A DNA stretch of 64,000 nt from G963663365 sp963663365 (GTDB lineage: Bacteria; Hinthialibacterota; Hinthialibacteria; Hinthialibacterales; G963663365). The position numbers and the translations under genes are program-made. This document shows, in pieces, positions 52,525 through 62,240 of the stretch. Each line of letters begins with the position of its first letter. The first letter of the stretch is position 1. Location: NCBI GenBank assembly GCA_963663365.2, contig CAXXIH010000006.1:1-64000 (forward strand), given 5' to 3'. Below the pieces are notes generated by a model. The model had not been told where the DNA came from. It did no database searches and was given only the letters and a program-made list of their open reading frames with translations.

Positions 52525-54855
52525 ATGGCCGGGTTCGGAATATTGGCTGTTCGACAGCACTCCGGAAGTATCTTGCATAGAACCATCAGCCCTGGCCTTA
52601 AACGCAACGCCCTCAAGATGAAAAATAGAGGAAGCCTTCTGTGTGATAGTAAAACCGGAAAAATTCTCCGCTTTTGTAAATCGATAAACAGCGGCTGTTG
52701 AGATATAAGGATTCGGTTGATTGGTGGAAGTCAACTCGATCCAACCTCGTATGGGACGAATAACCGAGTGCGCCCCTGGGCGCCGGTACTCTTGATCGCG
52801 CAAGAATAAGTAATTGCGGGGAACAACGTGTTGTCCGGCAACAAGCGGTTTGTGGATTGATGCACCGGAAGCCAGATCGAAATTGACCGATCCTATTTCG
52901 ACTCCATCCTCCCAGCGATCTATGTCTTCCAGCCAGCCGATGAGTATGACTTCTTGTGCCTGAATTGTATGAGGAAGGGTGAGAGACCTTGTCTGATTCG
53001 GGGCGATCTGAATCTCGAGCGCCCCACCCTGATATGCGGATGGATTGGAAACGGTAAGCTGCCGGGTTTCGATATTGTCTTCATTTTGCACAAGAATCGT
53101 CAGGCGTTCCGTGTTCCAATGGGCGATGCAGAACGGCATCGCCAGCAATGCTGAAACGATCACCCATCGAGCCGGCAAAATGGAGGTGCTACGTGGCAGG
53201 CGAATGTTCAGTTTGAGGACGATCCAATTCGTTAACACCGCTATTAGGTATAACGCCAGTAAAATCGCACAAAGAGCCGAAACAAAGTATATCGGTCCAT
53301 CCGGGGCCGTGTTGCGTACTATTCGCCATAGCGGACTTTGGACGACGAAACGGCCAAGGCTTTCGGGGCCTTCATTGATCCATTGATCGCTCCAAATTGT
53401 TTGAGGATTGAATGGATTGTCATAATAAATCGGGCCTTCGGCGACCTGGGCGTACAGCAATACATTCCAAACCACAAGCAGCAAACAGGAGACACTAAGC
53501 AAGCATCGGGGGATTCGTTTTTGTGCCGCCCATTCCAAAAGCATGCCCAGCCCGACAGCAACGAGAGGCAGGACGGTTTCCAATCGTCGTTGTCCAAATG
53601 CGCCTCCAGCCCACCAATCTATGACGGAAGCATTGAGGGTAAGTTGAAAGAGAAATCCGACCAGCAAAAGGATTAAAAACTGTAGGTTTTTCCTAAAGGC
53701 CAGCGGCAGCGAAAGAAATCCGACCAAATGGACCGGATGCCAGGTAAACAGTCCATGATACCAATCGAATAGAACCTTAAAGTGATTCAACCGTCCAAGG
53801 CGTATGTAGTCTTCACCCTGAGGCGCTGTGAAAACCGCCAATCGTTCGAAATACCAGACCAACATTTGTGGCGCAAATGCGATGAACCACCCGGCCACAA
53901 GGATGAGTCCGGATGTGACCGCGAGCCGCATTGCCATCCATCCACGATGGTTTTTTACGCCGTTGCACAAAAAATCGATCCAGGGAAGAATTAAAAATAG
54001 AAGCAACTGAGGGCGGACCAGGCAGCCTAAACCCAGGATGAATCCGAGCCTGAATAAACGAGCATTCGACCAGCGGCTGCGGCTATCCAGCCAAAGTTTG
54101 TACCACCAGGCCATCAATCCGAATGTTAGGGCATGAGAGAATGAGCCTTCACAGTAGCCATAGCAAAGCAGCGGACTGGATAGCACGGTGACGGCTACCG
54201 CCAATGCCGCCGGTACGGGGGAAATCCAACGGCGAATAAGACGGTACGTGAATAAGGCTCCCGCGAGCATTCCAATCAAAGAAGCCAACGCCACAGCCAT
54301 CTTTTCCGGTGTGGTATAGCCATCCGCGAGAGGCACAATCCCCCAGGTTGCCAGACATTTCATGACCAGATGAACGGGGATATAAATCGGGGCGCTCCAG
54401 AGAGCCAAACCGATCGTCGCGCCACTGTATCCATAGCCGGTTTCTTGGCTGAGATGGACAGTCATGTCGCGCATCCATCCGCTGGAATACCAGGCGGCCT
54501 CGTTCATTAGAGAGAAATCGCCGTCCACGACCATGCTGCGCAGATAGGCGTAATAAAAATCGCCATCGGAGCCGGCGTGTGGCTGTAAAAAAGGAATAGC
54601 AAAAGCAAGAAGAACAATCGAAATCGCCGCACCGGCTTGTCTGGAATTCAAACGGGGCCAGCCCCAGAAAAAAGTTCGTAAGGCGGTTAAGACCAAAAGA
54701 ATTTTGAAAGGATTTCCGTAACTACGAAGTGAAAATGGCCCTGCTGAAATACGTACATCCGCCAATAGCAGCAACAGTGCCAGCAACGAGAGCGCCAAAC
54801 AACAATCCACGAAACGGCGCAAGAAAGAGAAGCGATTTTGATTTTGGCGGTTCAT
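51946..54855 (-). CDS. large GT-C-like membrane protein with C-terminal extracytoplasmic domain
   Basis: 969 residues. About 12 hydrophobic helices fill the first 590 residues. The first periplasmic loop has the acidic motif PHAGSDGDFYYAYLRSMVVDGD, a pattern known from PMT-like (GT39/GT83-type) glycosyltransferases of PVC-related bacteria. The remaining 380 residues form a soluble beta-rich region (ETRQLTVSNPSAYQGGALEI, GWIELTSTNQPNPYISTAAV) likely to sit in the periplasm. The substrate is unknown. The gene lies 54 bases after a still larger GT39-like gene on the same strand. Its 3' 653 bp exist twice because of the IS insertion, and the protein itself is intact. Confidence 0.75.
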   Translation of the reverse strand: MNRQNQNRFSFLRRFVDCCLALSLLALLLLLADVRISAGPFSLRSYGNPFKILLVLTALRTFFWGWPRLNSRQAGAAISIVLLAFAIPFLQPHAGSDGDFYYAYLRSMVVDGDFSLMNEAAWYSSGWMRDMTVHLSQETGYGYSGATIGLALWSAPIYIPVHLVMKCLATWGIVPLADGYTTPEKMAVALASLIGMLAGALFTYRLIRRWISPVPAALAVAVTVLSSPLLCYGYCEGSFSHALTFGLMAWWYKLWLDSRSRWSNARLFRLGFILGLGCLVRPQLLLFLILPWIDFLCNGVKNHRGWMAMRLAVTSGLILVAGWFIAFAPQMLVWYFERLAVFTAPQGEDYIRLGRLNHFKVLFDWYHGLFTWHPVHLVGFLSLPLAFRKNLQFLILLLVGFLFQLTLNASVIDWWAGGAFGQRRLETVLPLVAVGLGMLLEWAAQKRIPRCLLSVSCLLLVVWNVLLYAQVAEGPIYYDNPFNPQTIWSDQWINEGPESLGRFVVQSPLWRIVRNTAPDGPIYFVSALCAILLALYLIAVLTNWIVLKLNIRLPRSTSILPARWVIVSALLAMPFCIAHWNTERLTILVQNEDNIETRQLTVSNPSAYQGGALEIQIAPNQTRSLTLPHTIQAQEVILIGWLEDIDRWEDGVEIGSVNFDLASGASIHKPLVAGQHVVPRNYLFLRDQEYRRPGAHSVIRPIRGWIELTSTNQPNPYISTAAVYRFTKAENFSGFTITQKASSIFHLEGVAFKARADGSMQDTSGVLSNSQYSEPGHALDITPIANADYRHNPFRRHDAHGQWKFYPHLKPGWWRGHNSRFFIALPFDESGAWPVLTTANCDGTVWTLPLDQEIRRLQFLWCAFETLDPKLKTRNSRLLADIELFFPSGKVERIPIFSHRDVWDYRDRYASSKHQLRSDGFYHAKLHWQEVLVRSNDEAPIELVIRDANGRDSSGLALFAITAYPSTQP

Positions 54856-54909
54856 CGAAGAGCATTATAGCGTGAGAGAGAGTATTGCACGCTGGATGCC
54901 GGAGTCCGG

Positions 54910-57900
54910 TTATTGTTCTTTGAATTCGAGAATCTCTCCCTCACGGGATAACAATGCCCAGCGTCCGTCACTCGTTCGCCACGCATCGGCGACCCAGTCT
55001 TCGGCATTATAAAAAGGAGAATGAACCGGAGGAGCCTCGCCGAGATTATGAATCGCCCCGGAACAGTCGACGACATATAGCCCCTTGGGATGTGGAACCA
55101 AGGCCCGGGCCACATCGGAGCCGAAGTTTAGCCCTTCAGATAGTGCAGAGGCTGCGGCTGTGTTGTGAATCTTTCCATCTTTATAGAGGACAAACACATC
55201 CCTGGTTCCATTCATTGCCAAATCGCAGGGCGGGTACATGTATTGTGGAAGGTTGAATTCGTCATCCCGGTCCTGGCTATGTATGTAGCCTTTTCTGCTT
55301 GTCGTCAACGCCGACAAGGCCGATCCATCGGATGAAAAGGCAAGCGCAAAGATTTGCTCGCCGGGTGTGCACGGAACGTTCCATTGCAGTGAACCTTCGA
55401 TATTGAATATATCACCCACGGAATCGGCAAACAGAGCACCGTATTTGCTATGCCAGGTGGCAGTCTGAATCGTACGGCCAATGCGTTCGATACTTTTTTC
55501 AATGCGGCCATTTGTATCTGACACGATCCCGTTTTCTGAAAATTCGACGAAACGATTCTGTAATGGTACAAGGCCGATGATGCGATCCTGCCGTTGCGCA
55601 GAAGACATGCGGCGGCGATGCCGGATTCGGATTGTATCGGCAAGCACCTCGGCGTAATTCCGCAGGGAGATGGCGGTTTCTATGGGCATCAGCTGCGGGA
55701 TCGAGGTTTGAAAGTTAATATCTTGATAATCTGTGGAGGAGATTCCGGCGGTATTTAATTCATGGACATTTAGCTCACCTTGGGCATTGTACAATCCAAG
55801 TTTGATTGTTCCGTGCGTTTGATTATCACTCGTCCTAATCCGGAAAGAAAAGTCATAATCGCCGGGAGGAAATTCATAATAGGGGCCGTAACACATGGCC
55901 TGCAATTCGTTTTTTGATTTTGCCCGTAGCGCTTTGCCGCCGTCCGCCGCCGTATCCGTAACGACATCCGCGTTTTGTGTATACAGACGTTCGGTCTGAA
56001 ACAAAACATCTGCCGGAATGCACTGCACATTGGGCATGATTACGACGGACTTTGGGCTTATTGCGGTATCGTCAAAACAAACCAATGCTTTTAGAGACTG
56101 GGGCGCATCGAGGTGCACATAACACTCGGGCCTTTCGCCTTCTTTTAACAGGGGAAGGTGATGAATACCCAAATTCCGTTCGGATACAATAGCCCCTTCA
56201 GATTTAGAGATTTCGAGTTTTATTTTGTCGATGCCGTGTATTTCCGGGAGATGAAAACTGATCCGGTAATCTCCCGGTTCAAACCGGCCCAAAGTGATTG
56301 CCGAATTCGGATTTTCCGATGCTTTTCTATTTTCTATCGGAACAATTTTCACAGAGGGGAGCAGGCCGGGGACCGGCTCTATTCGGTCTGTTCTTTCGAG
56401 AAGCAGACGTCCCGACTGCTGGCGTGTTATCGCAAAGCCATTCCGGACAGCCTCGCTGTAGACAGCGGACGCTTTGCTTTGTTCGTTTTGGGCTAGCAAG
56501 TGAAAATCGAGCACGATGGCGTCCGCTTCCTGCCAGGAATCCAAAGGCCGGGGATTCGCGAGAAAACTTCCCGCATCCATACGGGCGGAATCGGGCAAGG
56601 CAACAGTCTTATCGATTAACTGCGCATAGAGATGCTTTCCGTAGACCGGTTTATCCAAGAGCGATGTGAAGTGGCGGAATCCGATTTCTTTAAACTGATA
56701 ATGATCGAGCATATACCGGCCCACAGTGTGAGTCTGAAGATACGCCATGGGGTGATTGCCGCCCCCTTCATTTAAGCCAAAATAGAATCGCGCCCCTTTG
56801 GCACGATGTTCTTCGATCCAATCTGAGTCATCCCGATTTGTGCTTGATTCGTTAAGCCTGCGCCAGCCTTTACATTCCGTATAATAGAAAAATTCCGGCG
56901 TATGAATCAGCTCATCCATAACCAAGATGAGTGAATTCTTTGGGAGGTATGATTTCGCGGCAATAGCGTCTTGATAGAAGAAGTAGTTGTTACGGTACCA
57001 GCCCCGGCTTATCAGCAGGCTGAAACCGATGACCAGCATTAAAGCGGGGAATATATAAACCGTATTGCCGAGTTTAGGTTTACGTTTTTCCAGCCATACG
57101 GCGATTGTTTCGCAGCCGATGGCGGTTACCAAGGCAAGCGGTGGAATGGCCAGCAGAGTGTAATAATCGTGCCCGATATGGTGTCCCGGGATAACGAGAT
57201 AGAATACGGCTGTTCCGGCCAGCCACAGCCAGAGAAATGCGCGATTCCGATATGGAAAAAGAAGCCGTACGATGCCGATGGCGAAAGGTATGGTCCCGAT
57301 AAACGCCAAAACCTGATCGTTCCAACGAGCCGCTATAGTTTTCGAGAAAATGGGATCGAGCCATACACCCAATAGATTCTTTTGAAAAGTAAAGTTCTCA
57401 AAATGCCGCATAAATGACGCGCCGGTTTCAAGATAAAAATCATGCGCATGCCGATACCACAGAAATGCCGGAAACAGAACAATAAGAACGGAAATTAAGA
57501 ATTGCGGTTTGGCCAAGGCCCGCCACCCGGCGCGAGTAACGACGATCCAGGCCAGCGGCAAGGCCACAAATAAACAGGGGGGCTTGAATAAAACACCAAG
57601 CGCCAAAGCGATAGCGGCCATGAAAATCCAACGATCACGCTTATCGGATTGCCAATGCAGTAGAAAGGCGATGGAGCCTGTCGAGCAGCAAACCATGGTC
57701 ATGTCGGCCATGTAGGTTCGACCGAAATAGACTGCCAATGGCGATGCCGCAAAGACGGCCGCCGCGAGCAGGCCTATTCGGGGATTCCAAATCTTTCGAC
57801 CGATTTCGGCTATTGCCCAGACTGCACCTACCGAGGCCAAGATTGTCAGCAGGCGTCCCCATACCTCGCTAAAACCAAACAAACGGTATAACCAAGAGAT

Positions 57901-58152
57901 GAAATAAGGGAAAAGCGGGAATTCCATCTCCGCATGAGCGCCGGAGCCCAACCAATCGATTTCCGGATAGAGGAAAGGAAGGTGATTTTCCGCGTAATTG
58001 CGGGCCAGTGCGGCGGTTTCGGCCTGCCGCCAGGCATTCCAATCATTGAGGGGATTGGTGATGCCATAAAGACGCACAGCGGCGGCCAGCAGCAGCAACG
58101 CTCCCAAGGCCCATACCCATTTTAATGCACCCTGTTGCTTTTCTGTGCTCAT
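54910..58152 (-). CDS. GT39-like glycosyltransferase fused to a beta-rich and propeller-like region
   Basis: 1080 residues. Residues 1-400 are a PMT_2-type membrane glycosyltransferase (NDWNAWRQAETAALARNY in the first loop, TYMADMTMVCCS, FKPPCLF, PGHHIGHDYY). Two beta-rich regions follow (about 400-860). The last 210 residues have propeller-like repeats: DSVGDIFNIEGSLQWNVP, DVFVLYKDGKIHNTA, GLYVVDCSGAIHNLGEAP and WALLSREGEILEF. The last type also occurs in the secreted 771-residue protein at 23180. The fusion suggests that the enzyme senses or binds its glycan product outside the membrane. It lies in a three-gene minus-strand set with the DUF697 protein and the 969-residue protein. Confidence 0.75.
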   Translation of the reverse strand: MSTEKQQGALKWVWALGALLLLAAAVRLYGITNPLNDWNAWRQAETAALARNYAENHLPFLYPEIDWLGSGAHAEMEFPLFPYFISWLYRLFGFSEVWGRLLTILASVGAVWAIAEIGRKIWNPRIGLLAAAVFAASPLAVYFGRTYMADMTMVCCSTGSIAFLLHWQSDKRDRWIFMAAIALALGVLFKPPCLFVALPLAWIVVTRAGWRALAKPQFLISVLIVLFPAFLWYRHAHDFYLETGASFMRHFENFTFQKNLLGVWLDPIFSKTIAARWNDQVLAFIGTIPFAIGIVRLLFPYRNRAFLWLWLAGTAVFYLVIPGHHIGHDYYTLLAIPPLALVTAIGCETIAVWLEKRKPKLGNTVYIFPALMLVIGFSLLISRGWYRNNYFFYQDAIAAKSYLPKNSLILVMDELIHTPEFFYYTECKGWRRLNESSTNRDDSDWIEEHRAKGARFYFGLNEGGGNHPMAYLQTHTVGRYMLDHYQFKEIGFRHFTSLLDKPVYGKHLYAQLIDKTVALPDSARMDAGSFLANPRPLDSWQEADAIVLDFHLLAQNEQSKASAVYSEAVRNGFAITRQQSGRLLLERTDRIEPVPGLLPSVKIVPIENRKASENPNSAITLGRFEPGDYRISFHLPEIHGIDKIKLEISKSEGAIVSERNLGIHHLPLLKEGERPECYVHLDAPQSLKALVCFDDTAISPKSVVIMPNVQCIPADVLFQTERLYTQNADVVTDTAADGGKALRAKSKNELQAMCYGPYYEFPPGDYDFSFRIRTSDNQTHGTIKLGLYNAQGELNVHELNTAGISSTDYQDINFQTSIPQLMPIETAISLRNYAEVLADTIRIRHRRRMSSAQRQDRIIGLVPLQNRFVEFSENGIVSDTNGRIEKSIERIGRTIQTATWHSKYGALFADSVGDIFNIEGSLQWNVPCTPGEQIFALAFSSDGSALSALTTSRKGYIHSQDRDDEFNLPQYMYPPCDLAMNGTRDVFVLYKDGKIHNTAAASALSEGLNFGSDVARALVPHPKGLYVVDCSGAIHNLGEAPPVHSPFYNAEDWVADAWRTSDGRWALLSREGEILEFKEQ

Positions 58153-58239
58153 GCATCTATCACCAAGAACAGCACTTTACGGCTGAACTTATGAGATGCA
58201 ATAGAAGGAGATAGAAATAGAAAACAGCGCAGGAAAAAA

Positions 58240-59466
58240 TCATTCACGCACAAACAGCCGTTTGATCGAGCGCGTGGTGGATTTGGCGCCGTTATAAATT
58301 TGACGTCCGACAATTTGTACGCCGCGTACAGGCATGACCACGGCGGTTTTACCGACAGCGGCCACACCCCGGAATGTAGCGCGTCCGGCATAGGCAAAAG
58401 CGTTAGTCCCGGCGATGGCCGGTTTCGTAACAAATGTATCCATTACTGCTCCGGTTGCCTCGAACGCTCCCGAGAATCCTATTGTTACCCGTTCCCAGGC
58501 ATCCATTGCGCTGAGCCGGGGTTTGACACGGGGCAGGACGTCTTTGGTAAACATATCGCGGGTATCGGCCAAAAAGGCGGTCATCATTTTTGCCATATGT
58601 TGTGTGGCCTCTTCCCGGTCCCATCCGGTAAATGCCCGGCATCGGTGAAGTGCGGCGTGGCCGGTGGCCGAAGTGAGCAAACCCGCACCGATCCCTTGGA
58701 TTAGGTCGTCCATTACCTGACCGACAAAGGGAACTCGAGAAAAGAGCTGCTCGGTGAATTTTTCTCCGAAACTGAGGAAATTAACCGCTGCTACGACACG
58801 AAGCGTATCGCGGAAAATAGCCAGCTGTTCGCGTAAAAACGGGCGGCTGTTATAGATGCCGATTACGCGCACGACCATCAGGGCGTTACGGTAGAGCACG
58901 ACGATAAGATCCACAGCACGAAAAGGACTTAACGTAACCGCAAGCATAATATCCCGCACTGAACCGCGGATCTGTTTTTCGGCTTGTGCATCGAGAGTAC
59001 TCAAGAGCGGATCAATGACGTTCTCTTCATAGTCTCGGATTTTCTCATAGGGAATGTTGTCTTCGCCGGTTTGTTCGAACAGTCCATCCAGCTGCGGTAT
59101 TGCCTCGAAAGCCATCTGGCATTCTTCGGGAGGCAATGCCGGGTTACAGGCAAGACGCTCCGTGTATTGACGCAGATAAGCGACATAGGCGAGAAGTTCT
59201 TTTTCAGATGCTTGGTGCGGATCGGCTATTTGCGGAGGAACGAGCACGCGCGGTCTTTGGCCGATGGCGACATAAAGATAGATCATGAAACCCAACAGCA
59301 ATGCGGCCAAAAAACCTGCGAAGATATACCCCAGCACCGGGTGGATTTCGCGAAGAATCACATAGGCATGAAGAATTTCGATGCAGGCCGCCCCGGATAG
59401 CAATACACCGAAAATCAAGATTGCTGTTTTGACCAATTTCCATGCATGTTGTAATTCCGGAAACAT
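58240..59466 (-). CDS. DUF697 (YcjF-like) membrane protein
   Basis: 408 residues from the ATG at 59466, with GGAG seven bases upstream. Two N-terminal hydrophobic helices (AILIFGVLLSGAACIEILHA, GYIFAGFLAALLLGFMIYL) precede a helical region (LSPFRAVDLIVVLYRNALMV, VRVIGIYNSRPFLREQLAIF) that matches the YcjF/TIGR01620 type of DUF697 proteins, found with GTPases such as YcjX in stress operons. No GTPase gene is adjacent. The basic C-terminus (AKSTTRSIKRLFVRE) faces the cytoplasm. Confidence 0.75.
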   Translation of the reverse strand: MFPELQHAWKLVKTAILIFGVLLSGAACIEILHAYVILREIHPVLGYIFAGFLAALLLGFMIYLYVAIGQRPRVLVPPQIADPHQASEKELLAYVAYLRQYTERLACNPALPPEECQMAFEAIPQLDGLFEQTGEDNIPYEKIRDYEENVIDPLLSTLDAQAEKQIRGSVRDIMLAVTLSPFRAVDLIVVLYRNALMVVRVIGIYNSRPFLREQLAIFRDTLRVVAAVNFLSFGEKFTEQLFSRVPFVGQVMDDLIQGIGAGLLTSATGHAALHRCRAFTGWDREEATQHMAKMMTAFLADTRDMFTKDVLPRVKPRLSAMDAWERVTIGFSGAFEATGAVMDTFVTKPAIAGTNAFAYAGRATFRGVAAVGKTAVVMPVRGVQIVGRQIYNGAKSTTRSIKRLFVRE

Positions 59467-59649
59467 GATGCACTCCAAACAGGCTTATGCTGTCTTTTAC
59501 TGTACGAAATTCGGGCCGGTCTTATTTAACGTATCCATGCTGTGTTGAATAACCGGCATGCTGCGGTATGTGCAGGTTACACATTTTATTGAAGATACGT
59601 GAGTTTGATATTGCCACCCGGCGCGGTGCGGAGATATGCTGTAGATACT

Positions 59650-60747
59650 ATGCACCATACATATGACAACACTCAAGGACTTATTTCGAGACGATCCTGG
59701 CCGGCTTTGAGGCTGGCTGTCACCGCAATCACGATTGGCTGTTTAGGAGTTGTGCCAATGAACGTTCAAAGCGCCGAACACGGCCCATTGCCGGGGAGCG
59801 ATTCAATCGTCCGTTCGGAGTTTATTTATGAGAGCGCACCATTTCCCTCCTGTCATGCTTCAACTTTGGTCGAGGCTGAGCCGGGTGTCATTTTGGCCGC
59901 GTGGTTTGGCGGCACGGGAGAGGGAAACAAAGATGTTGGCATTTGGTCCGCCCGCCGGGATGCCGGAGGATGGAGCGAGCCGGTTGAGATCGCAAGCGCC
60001 GAAAACGTTCCCTGTTGGAATCCCGTCTTACACAAAACCAATGATGGCGAGGTCCAGCTTTGGTATAAGGCCGGACCCAGCCCTCAAAATTGGTCCGGTC
60101 TTATCAAACGTTCAAAGGATGGCGGAAAGACCTGGTCTGAGGAGGAACTTTTGCCTGCCGGGATTTTAGGCCCGATCAAAAATAAACCGTTGGAACTTAA
60201 AAACGGAACGCTGATTTGCGGTACCTCAGTTGAAAGTTGGCAGGCTTGGGCGTCCTGGGTGGAGATCACTTCCGATGGCGGCAAAACCTGGGGCAAGTAC
60301 GGCCCGATCGAGGTTCCCGGAAATCATTTCGGTTTGATTCAGCCCACATTGTTTGAAACCAAGGGCGGCGATCTGCGCATGCTGTGCCGTTCAAGACGCA
60401 ATATCGGATACGTTTGTATGTCTGAATCCAAGGATGGCGGCAAAACCTGGTCACCCGCGAAATTATTGGATTTACCACACTCCAACACCGGAATCGACGC
60501 TGTCCGCATGACCGATGGGCGTATCGCTTTGGTGTATAATCACACGCCGCGCGGACGTACGCCGCTCAATGTCGGCATCTCCGAAGATGACGGCGATCAT
60601 TTTGCCATTAAGGTTACGCTCGAAGACCAAGAAGGTGAGTATTCCTACCCGGCGGTCATTCAGGCATCAGATGGGCTGCTTCATACGACTTATACTTGGA
60701 AACGGCAGAAGGTGAAATATGTCGTGATTGATCCATCCAAGTTGTGA
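59650..60747 (+). CDS. secreted sialidase/BNR-repeat family protein
   Basis: 365 residues from the ATG at 59650; the frame is open from 59599. A Tat/Sec-like signal (SRRSWPALRLAVTAITIGCLG) is followed by a six-bladed sialidase-type propeller with Asp boxes SKDGGKTWS, TSDGGKTWG, SKDGGKTWS and a degenerate SEDDGDHF. FPSCHASTLVEAEPGVILAA followed by WFGGTGEG is typical of the Sialidase_2 group, many of which lack the Arg triad of true sialidases. Substrates may be sialic or other acidic sugars. A clear terminator follows. Confidence 0.8.
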   Translation: MHHTYDNTQGLISRRSWPALRLAVTAITIGCLGVVPMNVQSAEHGPLPGSDSIVRSEFIYESAPFPSCHASTLVEAEPGVILAAWFGGTGEGNKDVGIWSARRDAGGWSEPVEIASAENVPCWNPVLHKTNDGEVQLWYKAGPSPQNWSGLIKRSKDGGKTWSEEELLPAGILGPIKNKPLELKNGTLICGTSVESWQAWASWVEITSDGGKTWGKYGPIEVPGNHFGLIQPTLFETKGGDLRMLCRSRRNIGYVCMSESKDGGKTWSPAKLLDLPHSNTGIDAVRMTDGRIALVYNHTPRGRTPLNVGISEDDGDHFAIKVTLEDQEGEYSYPAVIQASDGLLHTTYTWKRQKVKYVVIDPSKL

Positions 60748-60786
60748 CATTTGCCGATTTCCAGATTCCCTAATTATCATTTTCGC

Positions 60787-60816
60787 GCCGTCCGGTGATT
60801 TTCCGGACGGCGTTTT
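60787..60816 (+). terminator. rho-independent terminator after the sialidase-like gene
   Basis: A perfect 9-bp stem, GCCGTCCGG/CCGGACGGC, with a 7-base loop, followed by GTTTTT. Confidence 0.9.
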
Positions 60817-60932
60817 TCATGGAGACTTTTCACCGGCAACCAGCTCTATAGAGAGCAGCCCTACCCGCGAATCCCATTTGTATTCTATGAGAATCAAGTA
60901 TCAGGATATCCTTTTTTGTTGTGTATTGACCT

Positions 60933-61051
60933 AACTTCCTGACAAAACAGACGTTATGAGACTTTTTTTGTGATGTGGCCCGAACGAAGTTGTCAGGAGT
61001 TGTAAAAAGACGTCTTAAACCGTCATCTAAATCCAACTTCCTGCAAAAACG
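60933..61051 (+). promoter_or_regulatory. repeat-rich control region upstream of the sigma factor gene
   Basis: AACTTCCTGACAAAACAG (60933-60950) and AACTTCCTGCAAAAACG (61035-61051) lie in the same orientation. A related inverse copy, GAAGTTGTCAGGAGTTG, lies between them at 60986-61002. A perfect 10-base palindrome, AAGACGTCTT, is at 61007-61016. The gap 60748-61144 holds this region and the terminator at 60787. TTGACC at 60926 has no properly spaced -10. Confidence 0.4.
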
Positions 61052-61144
61052 TTGCACTATCTATATAAACGTGCCGGTTTCTTCGGCATCACGTTTCGCA
61101 ACGAGCGGGGGCGAGAATCGTTGCGTCGCAGGAGGTTAGGGTTC

Positions 61145-61975
61145 ATGTCGTTTGAAGGTATCTCGTTTAAGAGATTTCTTAGAGGCGCTAATCATGAGCC
61201 GATCGCTCCCGATGAGGAGAAAGTACTCATACGTAAATGCAAGAACGGAGATGCTGAAGCACGGAATCGACTCATAGAAGGCAATCAGCGTTTCGTGATC
61301 CGTATGGCGATGGGCATGCGCGATCAGGGACTGCCAATTGCCGATTTGATACAAGAAGGAAACTTAGGGCTGATTGAATCGATTGAACGGTTCGATCCGG
61401 AGCGTGGATGCCGTCTGATATCTTATGGCGCTTGGTGGATCCGGCTGTATATGCAACGGGCCGTCGAGCAAAAGTCGCGCACCGTAACGATCCCGATCAA
61501 TAAGATCAGCATGTTGAAAAAGATACGCAATTTCGAGTTCACGTATCAAAAATGTTATGGCTTTGCCCCGAAAATCGACGATATTGCAGAGGCTTTGGGG
61601 CAGCCGGCGAAGAAAATAGAAGACGCGATCCGTTCGGCTTCGAGCTGTCATTCGATTCATGCGCCGGATGATTCCGGGCAAACCCTGGCGGACAAATTGC
61701 CGGGGATCGATACCGGGCCATTACTGCATGGGATTTGGATTTCGGAACTGTCGCGGCGTATCAAGTTGGCGATGACCGCGCTAACCGATCGGGAGCGAGC
61801 CGTGCTAAGCCATCGGTTTGGACTGGAGGAAAATACGGAGCCGCTGAGCCTGCGTCAGGTTGGAAGAAACCTGGGGCTTTCGGCGGAGGGTGTCCGGCAG
61901 ATTCAAGAGCAGGCGCTACAGAAACTTCGCACTCCTGAAGTAGCGCCCATGTTGGAACAGTTTACGGCCGTTTGA
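61145..61975 (+). CDS. sigma70-family RNA polymerase sigma factor (group 2-like)
   Basis: 276 residues. The start at 61145 has AGGAGGT about eight bases upstream; the frame extends to 61052 without one. Region 2 is complete (RFVIRMAMGMRDQGLPIADL, IQEGNLGLIESIERFDPERG, then ISYGAWWIRLYMQRAVEQ), region 3 is present (PINKISMLKKIRNFEFTYQK) and region 4 ends in LGLSAEGVRQIQEQALQKLR. Region 1.1 is lacking, so it is an alternative, stationary-phase-type or stress sigma factor that reads -10/-35 promoters like RpoD. The upstream repeats suggest specific control. The gene stands alone. Confidence 0.92.
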   Translation: MSFEGISFKRFLRGANHEPIAPDEEKVLIRKCKNGDAEARNRLIEGNQRFVIRMAMGMRDQGLPIADLIQEGNLGLIESIERFDPERGCRLISYGAWWIRLYMQRAVEQKSRTVTIPINKISMLKKIRNFEFTYQKCYGFAPKIDDIAEALGQPAKKIEDAIRSASSCHSIHAPDDSGQTLADKLPGIDTGPLLHGIWISELSRRIKLAMTALTDRERAVLSHRFGLEENTEPLSLRQVGRNLGLSAEGVRQIQEQALQKLRTPEVAPMLEQFTAV

Positions 61976-62094
61976 TGCCGAGCTGAGAAGAAGATTATGA
62001 AAATGACTGTACATAGCACTCTCTGCTATTTACCAAGTGACTCCCTCTCCCTCCTCCTTTTCTTTGCAGGTGACTCCTGCATTGAAATCTCTGG

Positions 62095-62149
62095 ACCGGC
62101 CCGCTGCCTCAATACTCCTTCGATGTAGTGAGGAGTGCAGCGGGCCGGT
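62095..62149. other. long perfect hairpin in the gap after the sigma factor
   Basis: ACCGGCCCGCTGC (62095-62107) pairs perfectly with GCAGCGGGCCGGT (62137-62149). Inside the loop, ACTCCT (62114-62119) pairs with AGGAGT (62131-62136). No T-run follows on either strand. A pyrimidine-rich tract (62038-62070) lies just before it. It could terminate the sigma factor transcript or be a structured RNA or cruciform. Apart from this and the next two entries, the gap 61976-62740 shows nothing I can name. Confidence 0.55.
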
Positions 62150-62240
62150 TCGCCAAAATGCTGGAAAACGATCAAAAAAGAGGAACCTTTTCGATCATGA
62201 GGTACAATAAGTTTATTCTGACTGTCGTTTTAATTTGACC

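Noticed and set aside
60926..60960. TTGACC as the -35 of the sigma factor gene
   Set aside because: The nearest -10-like sequence is about 22 bases away, too far for a standard promoter.
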